NCBI RefSeq assembly: GCF_030345075.1
Contig: NZ_CP128361.1
Location: 2,480,001 to 2,544,000, forward strand
Direction: 5' to 3'
Origin: Solwaraspora sp. WMMA2065
GTDB lineage: Bacteria; Actinomycetota; Actinomycetes; Mycobacteriales; Micromonosporaceae
Length of the DNA: 64,000 bases
The notes beneath the pieces were generated by a model. The model was not told the DNA's origin. It did not search any database and worked only from the letters and a program-made list of their open reading frames with translations. Position 1 is the stretch's first letter; the number at the start of each line of letters is the position of its first letter. Positions 14,601 to 24,133 of the stretch are shown here, one piece after another. The translations under genes were made by a program, and so were the position numbers.

Positions 14601-17600
14601 GTGGCGTCGTACTCGAAGGTGGCGGTGGTGCCGCGCCCGTCGGTCGCGGCGGTCACGTTGCCGGCCCGGTCGTAGCTGGTGGTCTCCCGCACCAGCTGCA
14701 CACCGGACGCGTCGTACGAGGCGGTGGCCAGGACCCGGCCGGTCAGGTCGTAGTGGGTGTTGCTGTAGCTGTCGTCGGGCAGCGTGGTCCGGACCGCCCG
14801 GCCTGCACCGTCGTAGGTGTACCCGGTGGTGTTGCCGGCCCCGTCGGTGACGGTCAGCGGCTGCCCGACGGCGTTGTACGTCACGGCGGTGGTCACCCCG
14901 GTCGGGTCGGTCACCTGGGCGAGCCGGCCCCCCGGGCCGTAGCTGTACGTGGTGGTGTGGTTGGTGCCGGTCTGCCGGACCACGTCGGTGCTGGTGACCT
15001 GCCGGCCCAGGTAGTCGTAGGTGGAGCTGGCCACCGCGCCGGTCGGGTCGGTGGTGGTCAGCAGGTCCCCGGCGAGGTTGTACGTGTAGCGGGTGGTGCC
15101 GTCGTTCGGGGTGACCACCTTGGTCAGCCGGCCCAGCTGGTCGTAGGTGTACTCGGTGGTCTCGTCGAACGGGTCGGTGACCGAGGCCACCTGCCCCGAC
15201 GCGTCGTAGCTGTAGGTGATCTCCGGGGTGATCGGGGTGGCCGACCCCGGCGGGGTGTACGCCGGCAACTGCTCACCGGCCACCCGGCCGTCGGCGTCGT
15301 AGCTGGTCACCGACCAGTTGCCGGACGGGTCGAGGGTGTCGGTGACCTCGTCGAACGTGTTGTAGCCGACCCAGGAGGCGGCGTTGGCCAGCACCGGCGA
15401 CGGGCTGTCGACCGACTGGGCGTACGCCGCCGGGGCGGTGGTCTTGACCGCGTTGCCGCCCTCGTCGTAGGTGATGTAGGTGGTGTCGCCGTTGGCGTCG
15501 GTGGCCGCGACGACCTCGCCATTGTCGTCGACCTGGTAGCTCTCCCGCACCACGTGGGCGTCGGCTGCCGGTGCGGTGCCGCCGTGCACGGCGGCGACCT
15601 CGGTCGGGCTGAGCGCCTTCTGGTACGCCTGCACGTCGCTGATCTCACCGGGCCAGAAGTTGCCCCGGGATCCGTTCCACATGCCGGCACCGACGACGAA
15701 CGTGCCGCGGGCGGTGAACGGCTTCGCGCCGCTCTGGCTGCCTTCCAGGGCACCGTCGACGTAGATGCTGATGGTGCCGGTGGCCGCGTCGTACGTCCCG
15801 GCCAGGTGGGTCCAGGTGTTCAGCGCCGGGGTGCTGGTGGACACGACGGTGACCGGTTGCGTCACGTCCGGCGCGTCGAGGGTGCTGGTCCGCAGCCGCC
15901 AGCGGTCGGCGTCCTTGTCGTAGGCCAGGTCGAACGGGGTCTGCTGCTCGCCGTTGGCGGCGACCGCCTTACGCAGGTCACCCTTGTCGGTCAGGTACAC
16001 CCAGGCGGCCACGGTGAAGCTGCGTCCGGTGTCGATGACCGGGCCGTCGCTTTCGATGACCGAGCTGATGCCGTTGAAGCCGGCCGCTCCGCCGTTGCCG
16101 GTGGTCCACCACATGCCGGGGACGGCCGTGCCGGGGCTGTTGCCGGCGGAGTCGGCGGCGGCGACCCCGGCGGTCTCGTCGAGCCGCCAGCGCAGCACCG
16201 GGGTGGGGTCGGCGATCGACGGGTACTCGGTCTCGGCGAGCACCTCGCCGGCCGGGTCGTACAGGGTTTCGCTGAAGCCGACCGTTGCGCCGCCGGCGTC
16301 GGCGTGCCGTTCGGTGACCACGTTGTCGTCGGCGTCGTAGCCGTAGTGGGTGGTGCGCTTCAGCCCGTCCGGGTCGACCGTGGTCGACGTCTCCCGGCCG
16401 GCGGCGTCATAGGTGTACGTGACGACGGTCGCGCCGTCGTCGGTGACCTCCCGGACCAGGTTGCCGGCCGCGTCGTACTCGTTCGACTCGACGACGAACG
16501 ACGAACTGCCGTCGGTGCGGGTGACGTCGGCGATCAGCCCGTTGTCGGTGTACGTGTACTCGGTGGTCCAGCCCATCGGGTCGGTCTCGGCGGCCAGCCG
16601 CCTGGCCGGGTCGTACGACTTCGCCGAGATCAGCACGTCGGTGGCGGGCTGCGGGTCGTCCGGGTCGCCGGTGAAGCCGACCACCGTCGTGGTCAGCAGG
16701 TTGCCTTCGGCGTCGTACGTGTTGGTGGTGACGCCGCCGTCGTGGTCGGTCTCGGTGACCACCCGGCCGTACGCGTCGTAGCCGAGGGTGGTGACCGTGC
16801 CGCCCGGGGTGGTCGAGGTCGCCTGCTGGCCGTACTGGTTGTAGGTGTGCTGCTCGGTGCGCGACGCGTCGCCGCCGGTCAGGTCGGCGACGGTCTCGGC
16901 GAGCACGTTGCCGTCGTCGTCGTAGGTGTAGGTGGTGCGGGCGGTGTGCACCGCGCCGGTGACCCGGTTGGTGACCGCCGGCCCGGTCTCGGTCGCCACC
17001 CGCCCGGCCGCGTCGTACGTGTAGGTGGTGGTCAGCCCGGCCGGGAAGGTGTCGCTGAGCTCCGTCTCGGTCAGGGTGCGACCCAACCCGTCGTACGTGA
17101 ACCGGTCGATCTTGCCGCTCGGGTCGGTGACCTGGGCGACGTCGCCGTTGGCGTAGTACTCGACGGTCTGCACCGCGCCGCCCGGGGTGGTGACCCGGGT
17201 CGGCAGGCCGGCCGGGGCGATCCCACCGCCGTACGCGGCGGTGCTGGTGCCGTCGGTGTAGCCGGTGGTGGTGACCCGGCCGAGCGGGTCGGTGATGGTG
17301 GTCTGGTTGCCGCTGGTGTCGTAGCCGTACGACGTACGGTAGGTGTCGTCGGTCTCCGACGCCGACCGCCCGTCGCGGACGGTGAGCAGCAGGTCGTTGC
17401 GGGCGTCCGGGGTCAGCGTCGTGGTCGTCGCGTCCGGGTAGTAGGTGTAGTAGACCGACGAGCACTTGTCGGCTGACTGGTCCTGGCAGCTGACGCTCTG
17501 CTTGGTGTTGCCGCGCACGTCCTGGAAGGTCTGCGTCCACACCCCGCGCGGGTCGTAGACCAGGCTGTTGTAGCCGCCGACGTCGTAGCCGAACTTGGTG

Positions 17601-20600
17601 ACGTTGCCGAGCGCGTCGGTCTGCGCCACCGGCCGGCCGCCGTTGACCAGGTCGTAGCTGTAGGAGACGGTCTCGCCGGTGGGGCCGGTGACGGCGACCT
17701 GGGACACCGGCATCGGGATCGCGGTGGCCACCCCGGAGATCATCGTGACGGCGACCGGGGCGGTCTGCTGCGACGCCGCGTAGTGGGCGGTGACCTGCGT
17801 CTGGCTGAGCTCGCTGGTGAAGAACGCCGCTTCGGCGATCTGCCCCGGAAAGTAGCTGATGTCCCCGGAGGTCGACGGCCAGGTGCTCGGGGTGAAGCCG
17901 GTACCGAGGTACGCGTAGGCGGCCGGGGTGGTCTGGCCGCCGTAGTTGAGCGTGCCGACGAGGGTCCCGTCGAGGTAGAGCCGCTGGGTGCTGGCGGACA
18001 GGGTCATCGCGACGTGGTGCCAGTTGCCGTCACGGACACTGCCGGTGGTGGTGATCGGCGGATGGGTGTTGCCGCACCAGCACCACTTGCCGCGCAGTTT
18101 GCCGTCGGCGCCGACGTACAGCGCGGGAATCCGCTCGTTGGCGACGAGACCGCTGGTGATCGAGTTGGTCTGGAAGCTGTAGAGAACACCGCTGGAGGTG
18201 CCGCCGGTGGGCATCCTGAACCACATCGACACCGACGCCGGATCGGTGCCGCCGATGCGTTCCGGTGGCAACTCGACGTACGAGCTGGTGCCGTTGAAGG
18301 AGGCGGCGGTGGCACCGGCGAACGGGCCGTCCGCGCCGAGGGTCACCTGGTTGTAGGTGGCGACGCCACCGTCGACCTGGTTGACCGCCTCGGTCACCGC
18401 CACCTCGCCGAGACGCCAGTAGTCGGCCGGTTTGGCGCCGAGCACCGACGCGGCGTACACGTCGGCGCTGCCGGCGACGGTCGGGGTGCCCATCGTCCAG
18501 ACGCCGCCGTTCTCGTCGGTGACGGTGGCGACCCGGCCGGTGGTGCCCTGGTAGGTGACCTGCGCGGTGACGCCGCCGGTCGGCCGGGTCACCGTCGACA
18601 GCACCGGATGGGTACGGGTGCCGGCGGCGTGCAGGGCGGCGACGGTGGCCGCCGGCAACGCCTGGTTGTGGAACGCCACGTCGGAGATCGAGCCGGAGAA
18701 GTAGCTGGCCGCAGCCGGGCTGACCCCGCTGTTCTGGTGGCCGGGCCAGTTGCCGCCGATGAAGCCGGCGCCGACGTGGATGTTGTCGGCGTTGTCGGGC
18801 AGCTGCATGATGATGCCGCCGAGGCTGCCCTGGGCGACGCCGTCGAGGTAGAGGGTCTGCGTGCTGCCGGCCCCGGCGAGCGCCACGTGGTGCCAGTCGC
18901 CGTCGTTGACCGGCGCGGCGGTGGTGATCGCGGCGGCGGCGTTGCCCTGCCAGAACTGGCCGCGCAGCTTGCCGTCGCTGCCGACGTACAGCGCCGGCAC
19001 GTAGGTGGTGGGTGTGGTGCCGGCGGTGACCGGCGCGGCGCTGTAGCCGAACAGCACGCCGTTGACGGCGGTGGTGCGGAACCACATGCTGACCGTCTGG
19101 TACTGGCCGTCGGCGACCAGGTCGCCCGGCAGCTGCAGGTACGACGAGGTGCCGTCGAAGGCGGCGACGGTGGCGGTCGAGCCGGGGCGGGCAGCCGGCT
19201 GGCCGAGGGTCACTGCGGCGTACCGGGCGTTGTCGATGCCGGCGTTGGTGAGCACCGCGCTGCGGGCCACCGTTGCCGCAGACGGCTCCGACAGCGGCCA
19301 GTACGAGTACGGCCCGGTGTCCAGCACCGTGTTGGCGTACGGGGAGATGGTGGTGTGGCTGTAACCGTGGCAGGCGCTCGGGCCGGTCGGCGGGCAGACC
19401 CGCGTCAGGGTGTCGTCCGGGCCGTACCCGTACTGCCAGGTTTCGGCGCTGGCCGGGATGCCCGGATCGGCCGGGTCGGTGGCGACGGTGGTGACGTGCG
19501 GGTGGGCCGACCCGGTCGGGGTGTCCCAGGTCAGCCACAGCGAGCGGCCGGCGGCGCTGGTGATCCGGCTGGCCAGCCCGCCCGTGTAGTCGACGGTCAG
19601 GGTGCGGCCGTTGGCGTCGGTGACCGCGGTCAGCCGGAACACGCCGCCGCCGGCGGACTGCCCGAACGTGTAGACGGAGGCGTCCTTGTCGGTCAGCGTA
19701 TAGCCGGTCAGGGTGGTGCCGCTGCGGGTCTCGGCGAAGGTGGCGAACCGGCCGGACGGTGCGGTGAACGTGCCGTCGGCGTTGCGGCCGAACGCGATGT
19801 CCTGCCCGGTCGGATAGGTGACCAGCACCGACTGGACGCTGCCGGTGGCGTCCGGCACAGCGGTGGCCCGCACGTCGAGCAGGCTCGACCAGCCGGTGCC
19901 GAACGCCGACGTACGCCGGGTGTCCAGGCTGTTGTAGCTGCGGGTGATGCTCAGTGACGGGCCGACGGTGGCGACCGTCGCGTCGGTCGCCGAGGTGGTG
20001 TAGTTGCCGATGCCCGGGTCGTATCCTTTGCCGGCGTTCTGGCTGAGGTTGCCGGCCAGGGTGGGTTGCGGCACGCCGGTGGTGAACGCGTACGCCGGGT
20101 ATACGGCGCTGTAGCTCACCTGGTCGTGCACCCGGACCGTGTAGAGGTAGGTCTTGTTCCAGGCCAGGGTGCCGCTCGGTACCCGCCACGACGGGCTCGT
20201 CACCCAGCCGGAGTTGGCCACCACGGTGGTGCCGGTGCTGTCGTAGACGACGTATTGGTGGCGCAGCCCCTGGTTGGGCCAGGCGTCCGGGTCCTTGGAC
20301 CGGACCAGCAGTTCCGGGGTCAGCGTCGGAGTCACCGCGTTGTTCGCCGGGTAGCGGACGTTGACCTGCGGCGCGACGTTGTCGGTGTAGGTCAGCTCGA
20401 CGTACGGCTTGTAGGCGCCGCCGCCGTAGTTGGCCGAGGTGAACCGCTTCCAGCCGTTGGAATCGGTCTCCGAGGCGGTCAGCGCCAGTCCGTGGTTGGT
20501 CCCGCCGGTGGACCAGTCGTTGAAGGTGGCGACGTTCAGCGGCACGGTCACCCACTTGCCGACACTGCGGTCGCCGGAGGTGTTCTGGCAGGACGGATAG

Positions 20601-22003
20601 TTGTCGGTGACGGTCAGCGAGCCGATCGAGCTGGAGATCGCCGGGCCGGGGTGGCTGGCGGTGGACAGGTTCGCCACCGTCCACGCCTGGTTGACCCGGT
20701 GCACGGAGAAGGCCCGATGCTCGGAGCAGCTGTAGGCCCAGGTCAGGTAAAGCTTCAGTTTGGCGGCGGTGATCCGCTTGCCGATGAACCCGTCGTCGTC
20801 GAACTCGTCGAAGTGGATGAACGAGCGGGCCTTGACGCCGCCGCCGTCGTAGGTGCCGACCGGCAGGTTGTCGCCGTTGTGGTTGGTGGTCGTGGTGTCG
20901 CTGTCGACGTACACGTCGCCGGTGGTGCCGGTGGTGGCGGTCGGGTCCACCCGGACGGGGTAGACCCGGGCCGGGTCGTCCAGCCAGGCCCGGTCGGCGG
21001 TGACCTTCAGCGCCTGGCCGCCGCCGGGCTGGTCGACCAACTCGAACTCGACGTCGGGTGACTGGGCGGGTGCGCCGGACTGCGGGTGGACGTTGCTGTC
21101 CTCCATGAACCCGCGCGGGAACCAGACCCGGGCGGTGCCGTCGGCGTCGACCAGCTCCACCCAGCCTTCGGCGGTGAGCCGGGGCGTCAGCCCGGTCAGG
21201 TCGAGCGGGAACGTCCAGGTCGACGGGGCCTGCGGTGAATGCAGGATCAACGTCTCCTTGAGCCCGGCGTCGAAGGTGATCAACTCCAGGTCGGTGTGCG
21301 GCAGGATTTCCCGGTAGGTGGCGGTGTTGCCGTCGGTCTCGGCGGCGACGTCGGCGGCACCGTCGAGTTCGTAGGCGACCCGCTTTCCGTCGGGCAGTGC
21401 CAGCACCCCGAGGTCGGTGTCGCCGGTGCTGCCGGCGACGCTCACCTGCAGGCTGTTGGCCCGCATGTGCAGCCGCCCGTCGCGGCGCTCGACCAGGTCG
21501 GTGTCGATCGGGCGCCAGCTACCGTCGGCGGCCCGGTAGTTGACCGGTCGGCTGTAGGTGCGCACCGTCGTGGAACCGTCGGCGTTGTCGTAGACGTCGG
21601 TGCGGGCGGTGGCCTCGTCGGCGTCCCGGCGGCTGGTCGCCGCGTCGAATCCGGGCTCGGCGACACCGGTCGGGGTGGTCGGTGCCGTCGGGTCGTGCGG
21701 CTGGTACGGCGGCAGTGTGTCGGCTGCCTGGCTGACCCGGCGGCCCGCGCCGCCGGCCGCGGTGGTCTCCCCGGCCGGCACGTGGTGCTCGCCGGTGAAC
21801 GGTGCCGGGCCGGCCATCACCGGCGCGCCGAGGGCGGCTGCCGCTGCCGACCACAACGGACGGTTGACCGCCCACGACCACAGCCACGACGTCGGCCAGG
21901 AGTCGGGCGGTACTGCACCGGCCGGCACCACCACGGTCAGTCCGAAGAGCAGCAGCGTCAGGGTCGCGATCCGGCGGGACGCACGACTGATGGCACGGCG
22001 CAT
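11261..22003 (-). CDS. Giant secreted Rhs/YD-repeat polymorphic toxin with LamG and Hint domains
   Basis: 3580 residues from the ATG at 22003. A signal peptide covers 1-31 (RIATLTLLLFGLTVVVPAGA). Then in order: a DNRLRE-like region at about 355-540; a DUF6531-like N-P-x-x-G segment at about 660-712; three LamG/concanavalin-like domains at about 918-1128, 1215-1405 and 1942-2142. YD repeats lie between and after them up to about 2920, followed by the Rhs core end (A-R-W-Y-N-T-D-T-G-Q-F-D-T-R-D and Y-G-D-G-T-P) at about 2940-2990. A Lys/Ala-rich segment occupies about 3015-3135 and a glycine-rich hydrophobic segment about 3135-3225. A Hint domain spans 3305-3451 and ends L-V-H-N-C, and a 129-residue toxin domain closes the protein. 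The YD shell should encapsulate the toxin, and Hint should release it. An immunity candidate follows at once. Confidence 0.93.
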   Translation of the reverse strand: MRRAISRASRRIATLTLLLFGLTVVVPAGAVPPDSWPTSWLWSWAVNRPLWSAAAAALGAPVMAGPAPFTGEHHVPAGETTAAGGAGRRVSQAADTLPPYQPHDPTAPTTPTGVAEPGFDAATSRRDADEATARTDVYDNADGSTTVRTYSRPVNYRAADGSWRPIDTDLVERRDGRLHMRANSLQVSVAGSTGDTDLGVLALPDGKRVAYELDGAADVAAETDGNTATYREILPHTDLELITFDAGLKETLILHSPQAPSTWTFPLDLTGLTPRLTAEGWVELVDADGTARVWFPRGFMEDSNVHPQSGAPAQSPDVEFELVDQPGGGQALKVTADRAWLDDPARVYPVRVDPTATTGTTGDVYVDSDTTTTNHNGDNLPVGTYDGGGVKARSFIHFDEFDDDGFIGKRITAAKLKLYLTWAYSCSEHRAFSVHRVNQAWTVANLSTASHPGPAISSSIGSLTVTDNYPSCQNTSGDRSVGKWVTVPLNVATFNDWSTGGTNHGLALTASETDSNGWKRFTSANYGGGAYKPYVELTYTDNVAPQVNVRYPANNAVTPTLTPELLVRSKDPDAWPNQGLRHQYVVYDSTGTTVVANSGWVTSPSWRVPSGTLAWNKTYLYTVRVHDQVSYSAVYPAYAFTTGVPQPTLAGNLSQNAGKGYDPGIGNYTTSATDATVATVGPSLSITRSYNSLDTRRTSAFGTGWSSLLDVRATAVPDATGSVQSVLVTYPTGQDIAFGRNADGTFTAPSGRFATFAETRSGTTLTGYTLTDKDASVYTFGQSAGGGVFRLTAVTDANGRTLTVDYTGGLASRITSAAGRSLWLTWDTPTGSAHPHVTTVATDPADPGIPASAETWQYGYGPDDTLTRVCPPTGPSACHGYSHTTISPYANTVLDTGPYSYWPLSEPSAATVARSAVLTNAGIDNARYAAVTLGQPAARPGSTATVAAFDGTSSYLQLPGDLVADGQYQTVSMWFRTTAVNGVLFGYSAAPVTAGTTPTTYVPALYVGSDGKLRGQFWQGNAAAAITTAAPVNDGDWHHVALAGAGSTQTLYLDGVAQGSLGGIIMQLPDNADNIHVGAGFIGGNWPGHQNSGVSPAAASYFSGSISDVAFHNQALPAATVAALHAAGTRTHPVLSTVTRPTGGVTAQVTYQGTTGRVATVTDENGGVWTMGTPTVAGSADVYAASVLGAKPADYWRLGEVAVTEAVNQVDGGVATYNQVTLGADGPFAGATAASFNGTSSYVELPPERIGGTDPASVSMWFRMPTGGTSSGVLYSFQTNSITSGLVANERIPALYVGADGKLRGKWCWCGNTHPPITTTGSVRDGNWHHVAMTLSASTQRLYLDGTLVGTLNYGGQTTPAAYAYLGTGFTPSTWPSTSGDISYFPGQIAEAAFFTSELSQTQVTAHYAASQQTAPVAVTMISGVATAIPMPVSQVAVTGPTGETVSYSYDLVNGGRPVAQTDALGNVTKFGYDVGGYNSLVYDPRGVWTQTFQDVRGNTKQSVSCQDQSADKCSSVYYTYYPDATTTTLTPDARNDLLLTVRDGRSASETDDTYRTSYGYDTSGNQTTITDPLGRVTTTGYTDGTSTAAYGGGIAPAGLPTRVTTPGGAVQTVEYYANGDVAQVTDPSGKIDRFTYDGLGRTLTETELSDTFPAGLTTTYTYDAAGRVATETGPAVTNRVTGAVHTARTTYTYDDDGNVLAETVADLTGGDASRTEQHTYNQYGQQATSTTPGGTVTTLGYDAYGRVVTETDHDGGVTTNTYDAEGNLLTTTVVGFTGDPDDPQPATDVLISAKSYDPARRLAAETDPMGWTTEYTYTDNGLIADVTRTDGSSSFVVESNEYDAAGNLVREVTDDGATVVTYTYDAAGRETSTTVDPDGLKRTTHYGYDADDNVVTERHADAGGATVGFSETLYDPAGEVLAETEYPSIADPTPVLRWRLDETAGVAAADSAGNSPGTAVPGMWWTTGNGGAAGFNGISSVIESDGPVIDTGRSFTVAAWVYLTDKGDLRKAVAANGEQQTPFDLAYDKDADRWRLRTSTLDAPDVTQPVTVVSTSTPALNTWTHLAGTYDAATGTISIYVDGALEGSQSGAKPFTARGTFVVGAGMWNGSRGNFWPGEISDVQAYQKALSPTEVAAVHGGTAPAADAHVVRESYQVDDNGEVVAATDANGDTTYITYDEGGNAVKTTAPAAYAQSVDSPSPVLANAASWVGYNTFDEVTDTLDPSGNWSVTSYDADGRVAGEQLPAYTPPGSATPITPEITYSYDASGQVASVTDPFDETTEYTYDQLGRLTKVVTPNDGTTRYTYNLAGDLLTTTDPTGAVASSTYDYLGRQVTSTDVVRQTGTNHTTTYSYGPGGRLAQVTDPTGVTTAVTYNAVGQPLTVTDGAGNTTGYTYDGAGRAVRTTLPDDSYSNTHYDLTGRVLATASYDASGVQLVRETTSYDRAGNVTAATDGRGTTATFEYDATGALTKHTQPISGSDDIVTTFGYDLSGNRTRFTDGRGNAFWTGYNPWHLPEEQIEPSTSAHPAAADRTFSVAYDAAGRPVTQFLPGGVTISSEYDEMGQLLRQEGSGAEATTVDRVFDYDLGGRMTEFSGGGGTNTISYDDRDLPLSISGPVGNSTFTYNGSGQLASRQDAAGTTSYGYDTAGRLASLTNPTAGVTMGYAYNNLSQVSQITYGGTGNRREFTFDDLHRLTGDTLKTSGGTQIAAIGYGWDENDNLTSKTTTGFGGAAVTNTYSYDLADRLTSWNNGSATVVYAYDKAGNRVQNGAKLFSYDQRNRLLTADGTAYTYTARGTLAAAGTVATTADAFGQVHSQQVSGGGPARTYDYDGLGRAVRPGFAYTGVGNDLAADDTATYVRGPSGEVVAGTAGGTQRLVWTDLHTDVVGQFTTTGTTLAGATTYDPLGKVVASTGMVGSLGYQSEWTDAATSRVNMHARWYNTDTGQFDTRDSAANSPVPDSIAANRYQYGDGTPLTTIDPTGHWGNPLKAAAKLASKATSKVSSATRRAVSSVSSYGSAAYQKAKKVTKTAAKKVTTAAKKKVNQVKAKAAKVKNKVKKTYAKAKKAVKKKVNQAKKYVAKKVAKAKQKVKQKVAQVKQAAKKVAAKATRVVKKTVSVVKDAANATKKWVVEHKDTILEVAAIAGAVVAGLACTAVTAGAGAVACMVGAGALINLAKDVAQGDIHSVGDALGSLGTGAIMGLAGGAGGAIAAKVGTAIAAKAGSGVTARLASDAVENGISDVISQAATTGRVDLRAAALGSVPGLNLIGRKGGGAGPARAPPGRGGSTAGPSASSGRGGSGPGCRTHSFAPDTRVLMADGTTRPIADINVGDQVIATDPVSGTSLPKPVTQLHRNTDRELTDVRVRTSDGTSTVVETTPNHPFWDDNRQAWVNAGDLKPGAKLRVAGRGEVTVVSVQTRRDEREMRDLTVAHTHTYHVLAGDTPVLVHNCNNAVLGINEHGEKLASQLRGEGLSNVRTFNDPGLKPVDPESGMAGWQMAVKDAIRDEDTTIHVALDGMDGATHSERFMNAYNAGRGGNFGATDWEMAQLGLAVRREVRTWSSIKFYHAGARVDLAKPNW

Positions 22004-22100
22004 GGCCGCCCTCCCCCGTGTACAAAGACTGTCCGACGTCGATCACGCCGACATCGGACAGTCTCCGACGGCGCTAGCGGATCGCACAAGCATCCGTACG

Positions 22101-22124
22101 GAGGGTTGACTTAGATCAACCCTC
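22101..22124. terminator. Hairpin between the Rhs gene and its upstream neighbour
   Basis: GAGGGTTGA and TCAACCCTC form a perfect nine-base stem around a six-base loop. It lies 19 bases after the stop of the gene at 22143 and about 100 bases before the Rhs start. There is no T run, so it could be a factor-assisted terminator or an operator for the Rhs promoter. Confidence 0.45.
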
Positions 22125-22142
22125 GGCGATTTAATCCCGGGC

Positions 22143-22721
22143 TCAGTCGTCGGCCGGGTCACCGACCGCAGCCACGACCAGGTCGCGTACCCGCTGCTGG
22201 ATCGCGGCCGGCTCGGCGTCGGACACCACGGTCACGTTGCTGGCGTCGCCCGCCGACTGGCCCTCGGCGACGAGTACGAAGTCGACCTGCGGGTAGCGGG
22301 TGGCGTCCCCGACCGTCGCGGCGGTCGGCGCCTCGCCGACTGCCAGGACCAGCTGACACTGGCTGCCAGCGAGGCTGGCGAGGTATCCGGCGGCGTTGTC
22401 GGCGGTCTGCGGCCCGTTCACTTCGAGGAACTGCACCCTGGCCCGGGTCTGCAACGAGGCGTCCTGCATGCCGGCCCAGACCGGTGCGGCGGCCGAGTCG
22501 GTCACCCCGGCGGCCCCGGTCAGCAGGCACGCGGTGACGTCACGGTACTCGCGGGCGCGGGGCTCCTCGGGATCGTCCGGCCACAGCACCACCGTCAGCA
22601 GCACCGCCGCGACGACGACCAGCCCGGCACCGCCGGCCAGCAGGGCGATCCGCTTGCGCCGCTGTCCATCCTGGTGGTCCTGCGTTCGCTGCCCGTCCCG
22701 ACCGCCCTTGCGCTTCGTCAC
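22143..22721 (-). CDS. Membrane-anchored protein with periplasmic-binding-like fold fragment
   Basis: 192 residues. A charged Lys/Arg/Gln-rich N-terminus of about 23 residues precedes one membrane helix (IALLAGGAGLVVVAAVLLTVVLW), so the rest lies outside. The outer part has A-C-L-L-T-G-A-A-G-V, A-G-M-Q-D-A-S and A-G-S-Q-C-Q-L-V-L-A-V-G, which resemble the start of type I substrate-binding (BMP-like) folds, but it is far too short for a full one. No partner transporter lies nearby. Function unknown. Confidence 0.6.
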   Translation of the reverse strand: MTKRKGGRDGQRTQDHQDGQRRKRIALLAGGAGLVVVAAVLLTVVLWPDDPEEPRAREYRDVTACLLTGAAGVTDSAAAPVWAGMQDASLQTRARVQFLEVNGPQTADNAAGYLASLAGSQCQLVLAVGEAPTAATVGDATRYPQVDFVLVAEGQSAGDASNVTVVSDAEPAAIQQRVRDLVVAAVGDPADD

Positions 22722-22784
22722 GGTCGCACCCTACCCGCACCGGAACACAACGGGCGTACCGTCCACACTGATCCGCACCATCGG

Positions 22785-23987
22785 TCAGCTGTCGGCACCG
22801 GGTCCGCCGATGGTCGGGCCGGTCGGCCAGAGTGCCGTCAGGTCGGCCGGGGTCAGCGGGCCCTGGTACGCGGCCCGCAGCACCGCCGTACGGGTCTGCG
22901 AGTCGCCCCGGTCGGCGAGCGCCACGAACCAGTCGACGCCGGCCGGGTACGCCCACAGGTACGACCGCAGCTGCGGGTCGACGCCGCGGTCGGTCAGCGC
23001 GTCGCCGATCTCCTCGTCGGACCAGAACGGCACCCGCTGCCGGGCCCACGCCACGCAGTCGGCGACCGGCACGCCGTCGTCGACCGCCCGGTGCAGCCCG
23101 GCCCGGACCAGTTGGGTGTAGTGCGTCACCCGCACCCGTGCCACCGCCGCCGCGTCGTCGCCGGTGACGAACAGCGGCAGCGCCTGCGCCAAGCCTTCCA
23201 GCAGCACCTGGGTGTCCGTGTGCACCGACAGCAGGCGGACCGCACCGTCGTCCACGGTCGACCATTGGGCGTACCAGCTGGCCGACTGCAGAGCGTGGCC
23301 GAGCACCTCGTGCAGCGCGAACACCCGGGCCTGCGTCTCGGTGAACTCGGCGCGCTGCCGGTTCAGCCGCAGCCGGGCGGCGGAGCCGGCCCCGTCCAGC
23401 CAGTACGACCAGTAGGCGTCGACGTCGACCCGTTCGATTGTCAACTGGTACGGCGCGGCGGTGCCGGTCGCCGCGCGTACGAGGGGTTCCAGCTCGGCCG
23501 CCGCCTGCTCGATGGCGTCCGGGACGTCCTGGCGACGCAGGATTCCTTCGGCACGGGCCAGTTGGCCGGGGAGCCCGTCGTTCCAGTCGACGCCGAGGTC
23601 GGCCAGGCTCGCGCGGGCCCGGTCGCCGACCGCCGCGAGGTGGTCGTCCGGCCAGCCCGCCGCACCGCAGCCCTGGGTCCGCCGGATGTAGTCGGTCAGC
23701 GGCAGCCGCTCGCCGAGCATGGCCCGCAGGTAGGTGATGTCCGCGTCGACCCGGGCCCGCAGCCGGTCGTCGGCCCGGCAGTCCGGCTCGTCGGCGACGG
23801 CAGTCAGTTCGTCGGCGACGGCGGTCAGTCCGGCCAGTACGGCGAACCGGCTGGTCGCGGGGGTGGGCGGTGGGGCGGCCGGGTCGAGCGGCGCGCAGTC
23901 GTAGTCGATCACCGGGGTGGCACCACGTTGGCGCTCGTAGCCGTCCCACGCCCGCAGCGTCGCCTCGACCCTGTCCCGTACCGGCAT
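22785..23987 (-). CDS. Zincin-like protein with HEVLGH motif
   Basis: About 400 residues from the ATG at 23987, which has GGGGA about 11 bases upstream. An ATG at 24005 would add six residues. The mostly helical sequence contains F-A-L-H-E-V-L-G-H-A-L-Q near residue 230, an HExxGH metallopeptidase motif in a helix, followed about 45 residues later by L-L-E-G-L-A-Q that could supply the third ligand. The organisation recalls thermostable carboxypeptidase (M32) or DUF885-like enzymes, but length and context do not settle it. No signal peptide is present. It is divergent from the intradiol dioxygenase gene. Confidence 0.65.
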   Translation of the reverse strand: MPVRDRVEATLRAWDGYERQRGATPVIDYDCAPLDPAAPPPTPATSRFAVLAGLTAVADELTAVADEPDCRADDRLRARVDADITYLRAMLGERLPLTDYIRRTQGCGAAGWPDDHLAAVGDRARASLADLGVDWNDGLPGQLARAEGILRRQDVPDAIEQAAAELEPLVRAATGTAAPYQLTIERVDVDAYWSYWLDGAGSAARLRLNRQRAEFTETQARVFALHEVLGHALQSASWYAQWSTVDDGAVRLLSVHTDTQVLLEGLAQALPLFVTGDDAAAVARVRVTHYTQLVRAGLHRAVDDGVPVADCVAWARQRVPFWSDEEIGDALTDRGVDPQLRSYLWAYPAGVDWFVALADRGDSQTRTAVLRAAYQGPLTPADLTALWPTGPTIGGPGADS

Positions 23988-24133
23988 CGTCGTCACGTTC
24001 CCCATCCTGGCGTACCGACTGGCACAGCCAACTTCCAGCTGGGATCCAGCGGGCTGCGGGCAACGGCGGTGAGGGTTGGTCGCAGATCCGCACGACACCC
24101 GACAGTGAGCCCTCTTCACGAACGGAGAAACGG

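Noticed and set aside
12446-17476. A 1676-codon open frame on the plus strand opposite the Rhs gene
   Set aside because: It is the antisense of YD-repeat DNA; the composition is Arg/Gly/Val-rich with no domain, and the Rhs frame explains the region.
17783-19957. A 724-codon plus-strand frame opposite the LamG region
   Set aside because: Low-complexity antisense of the Rhs gene with no recognisable domain.
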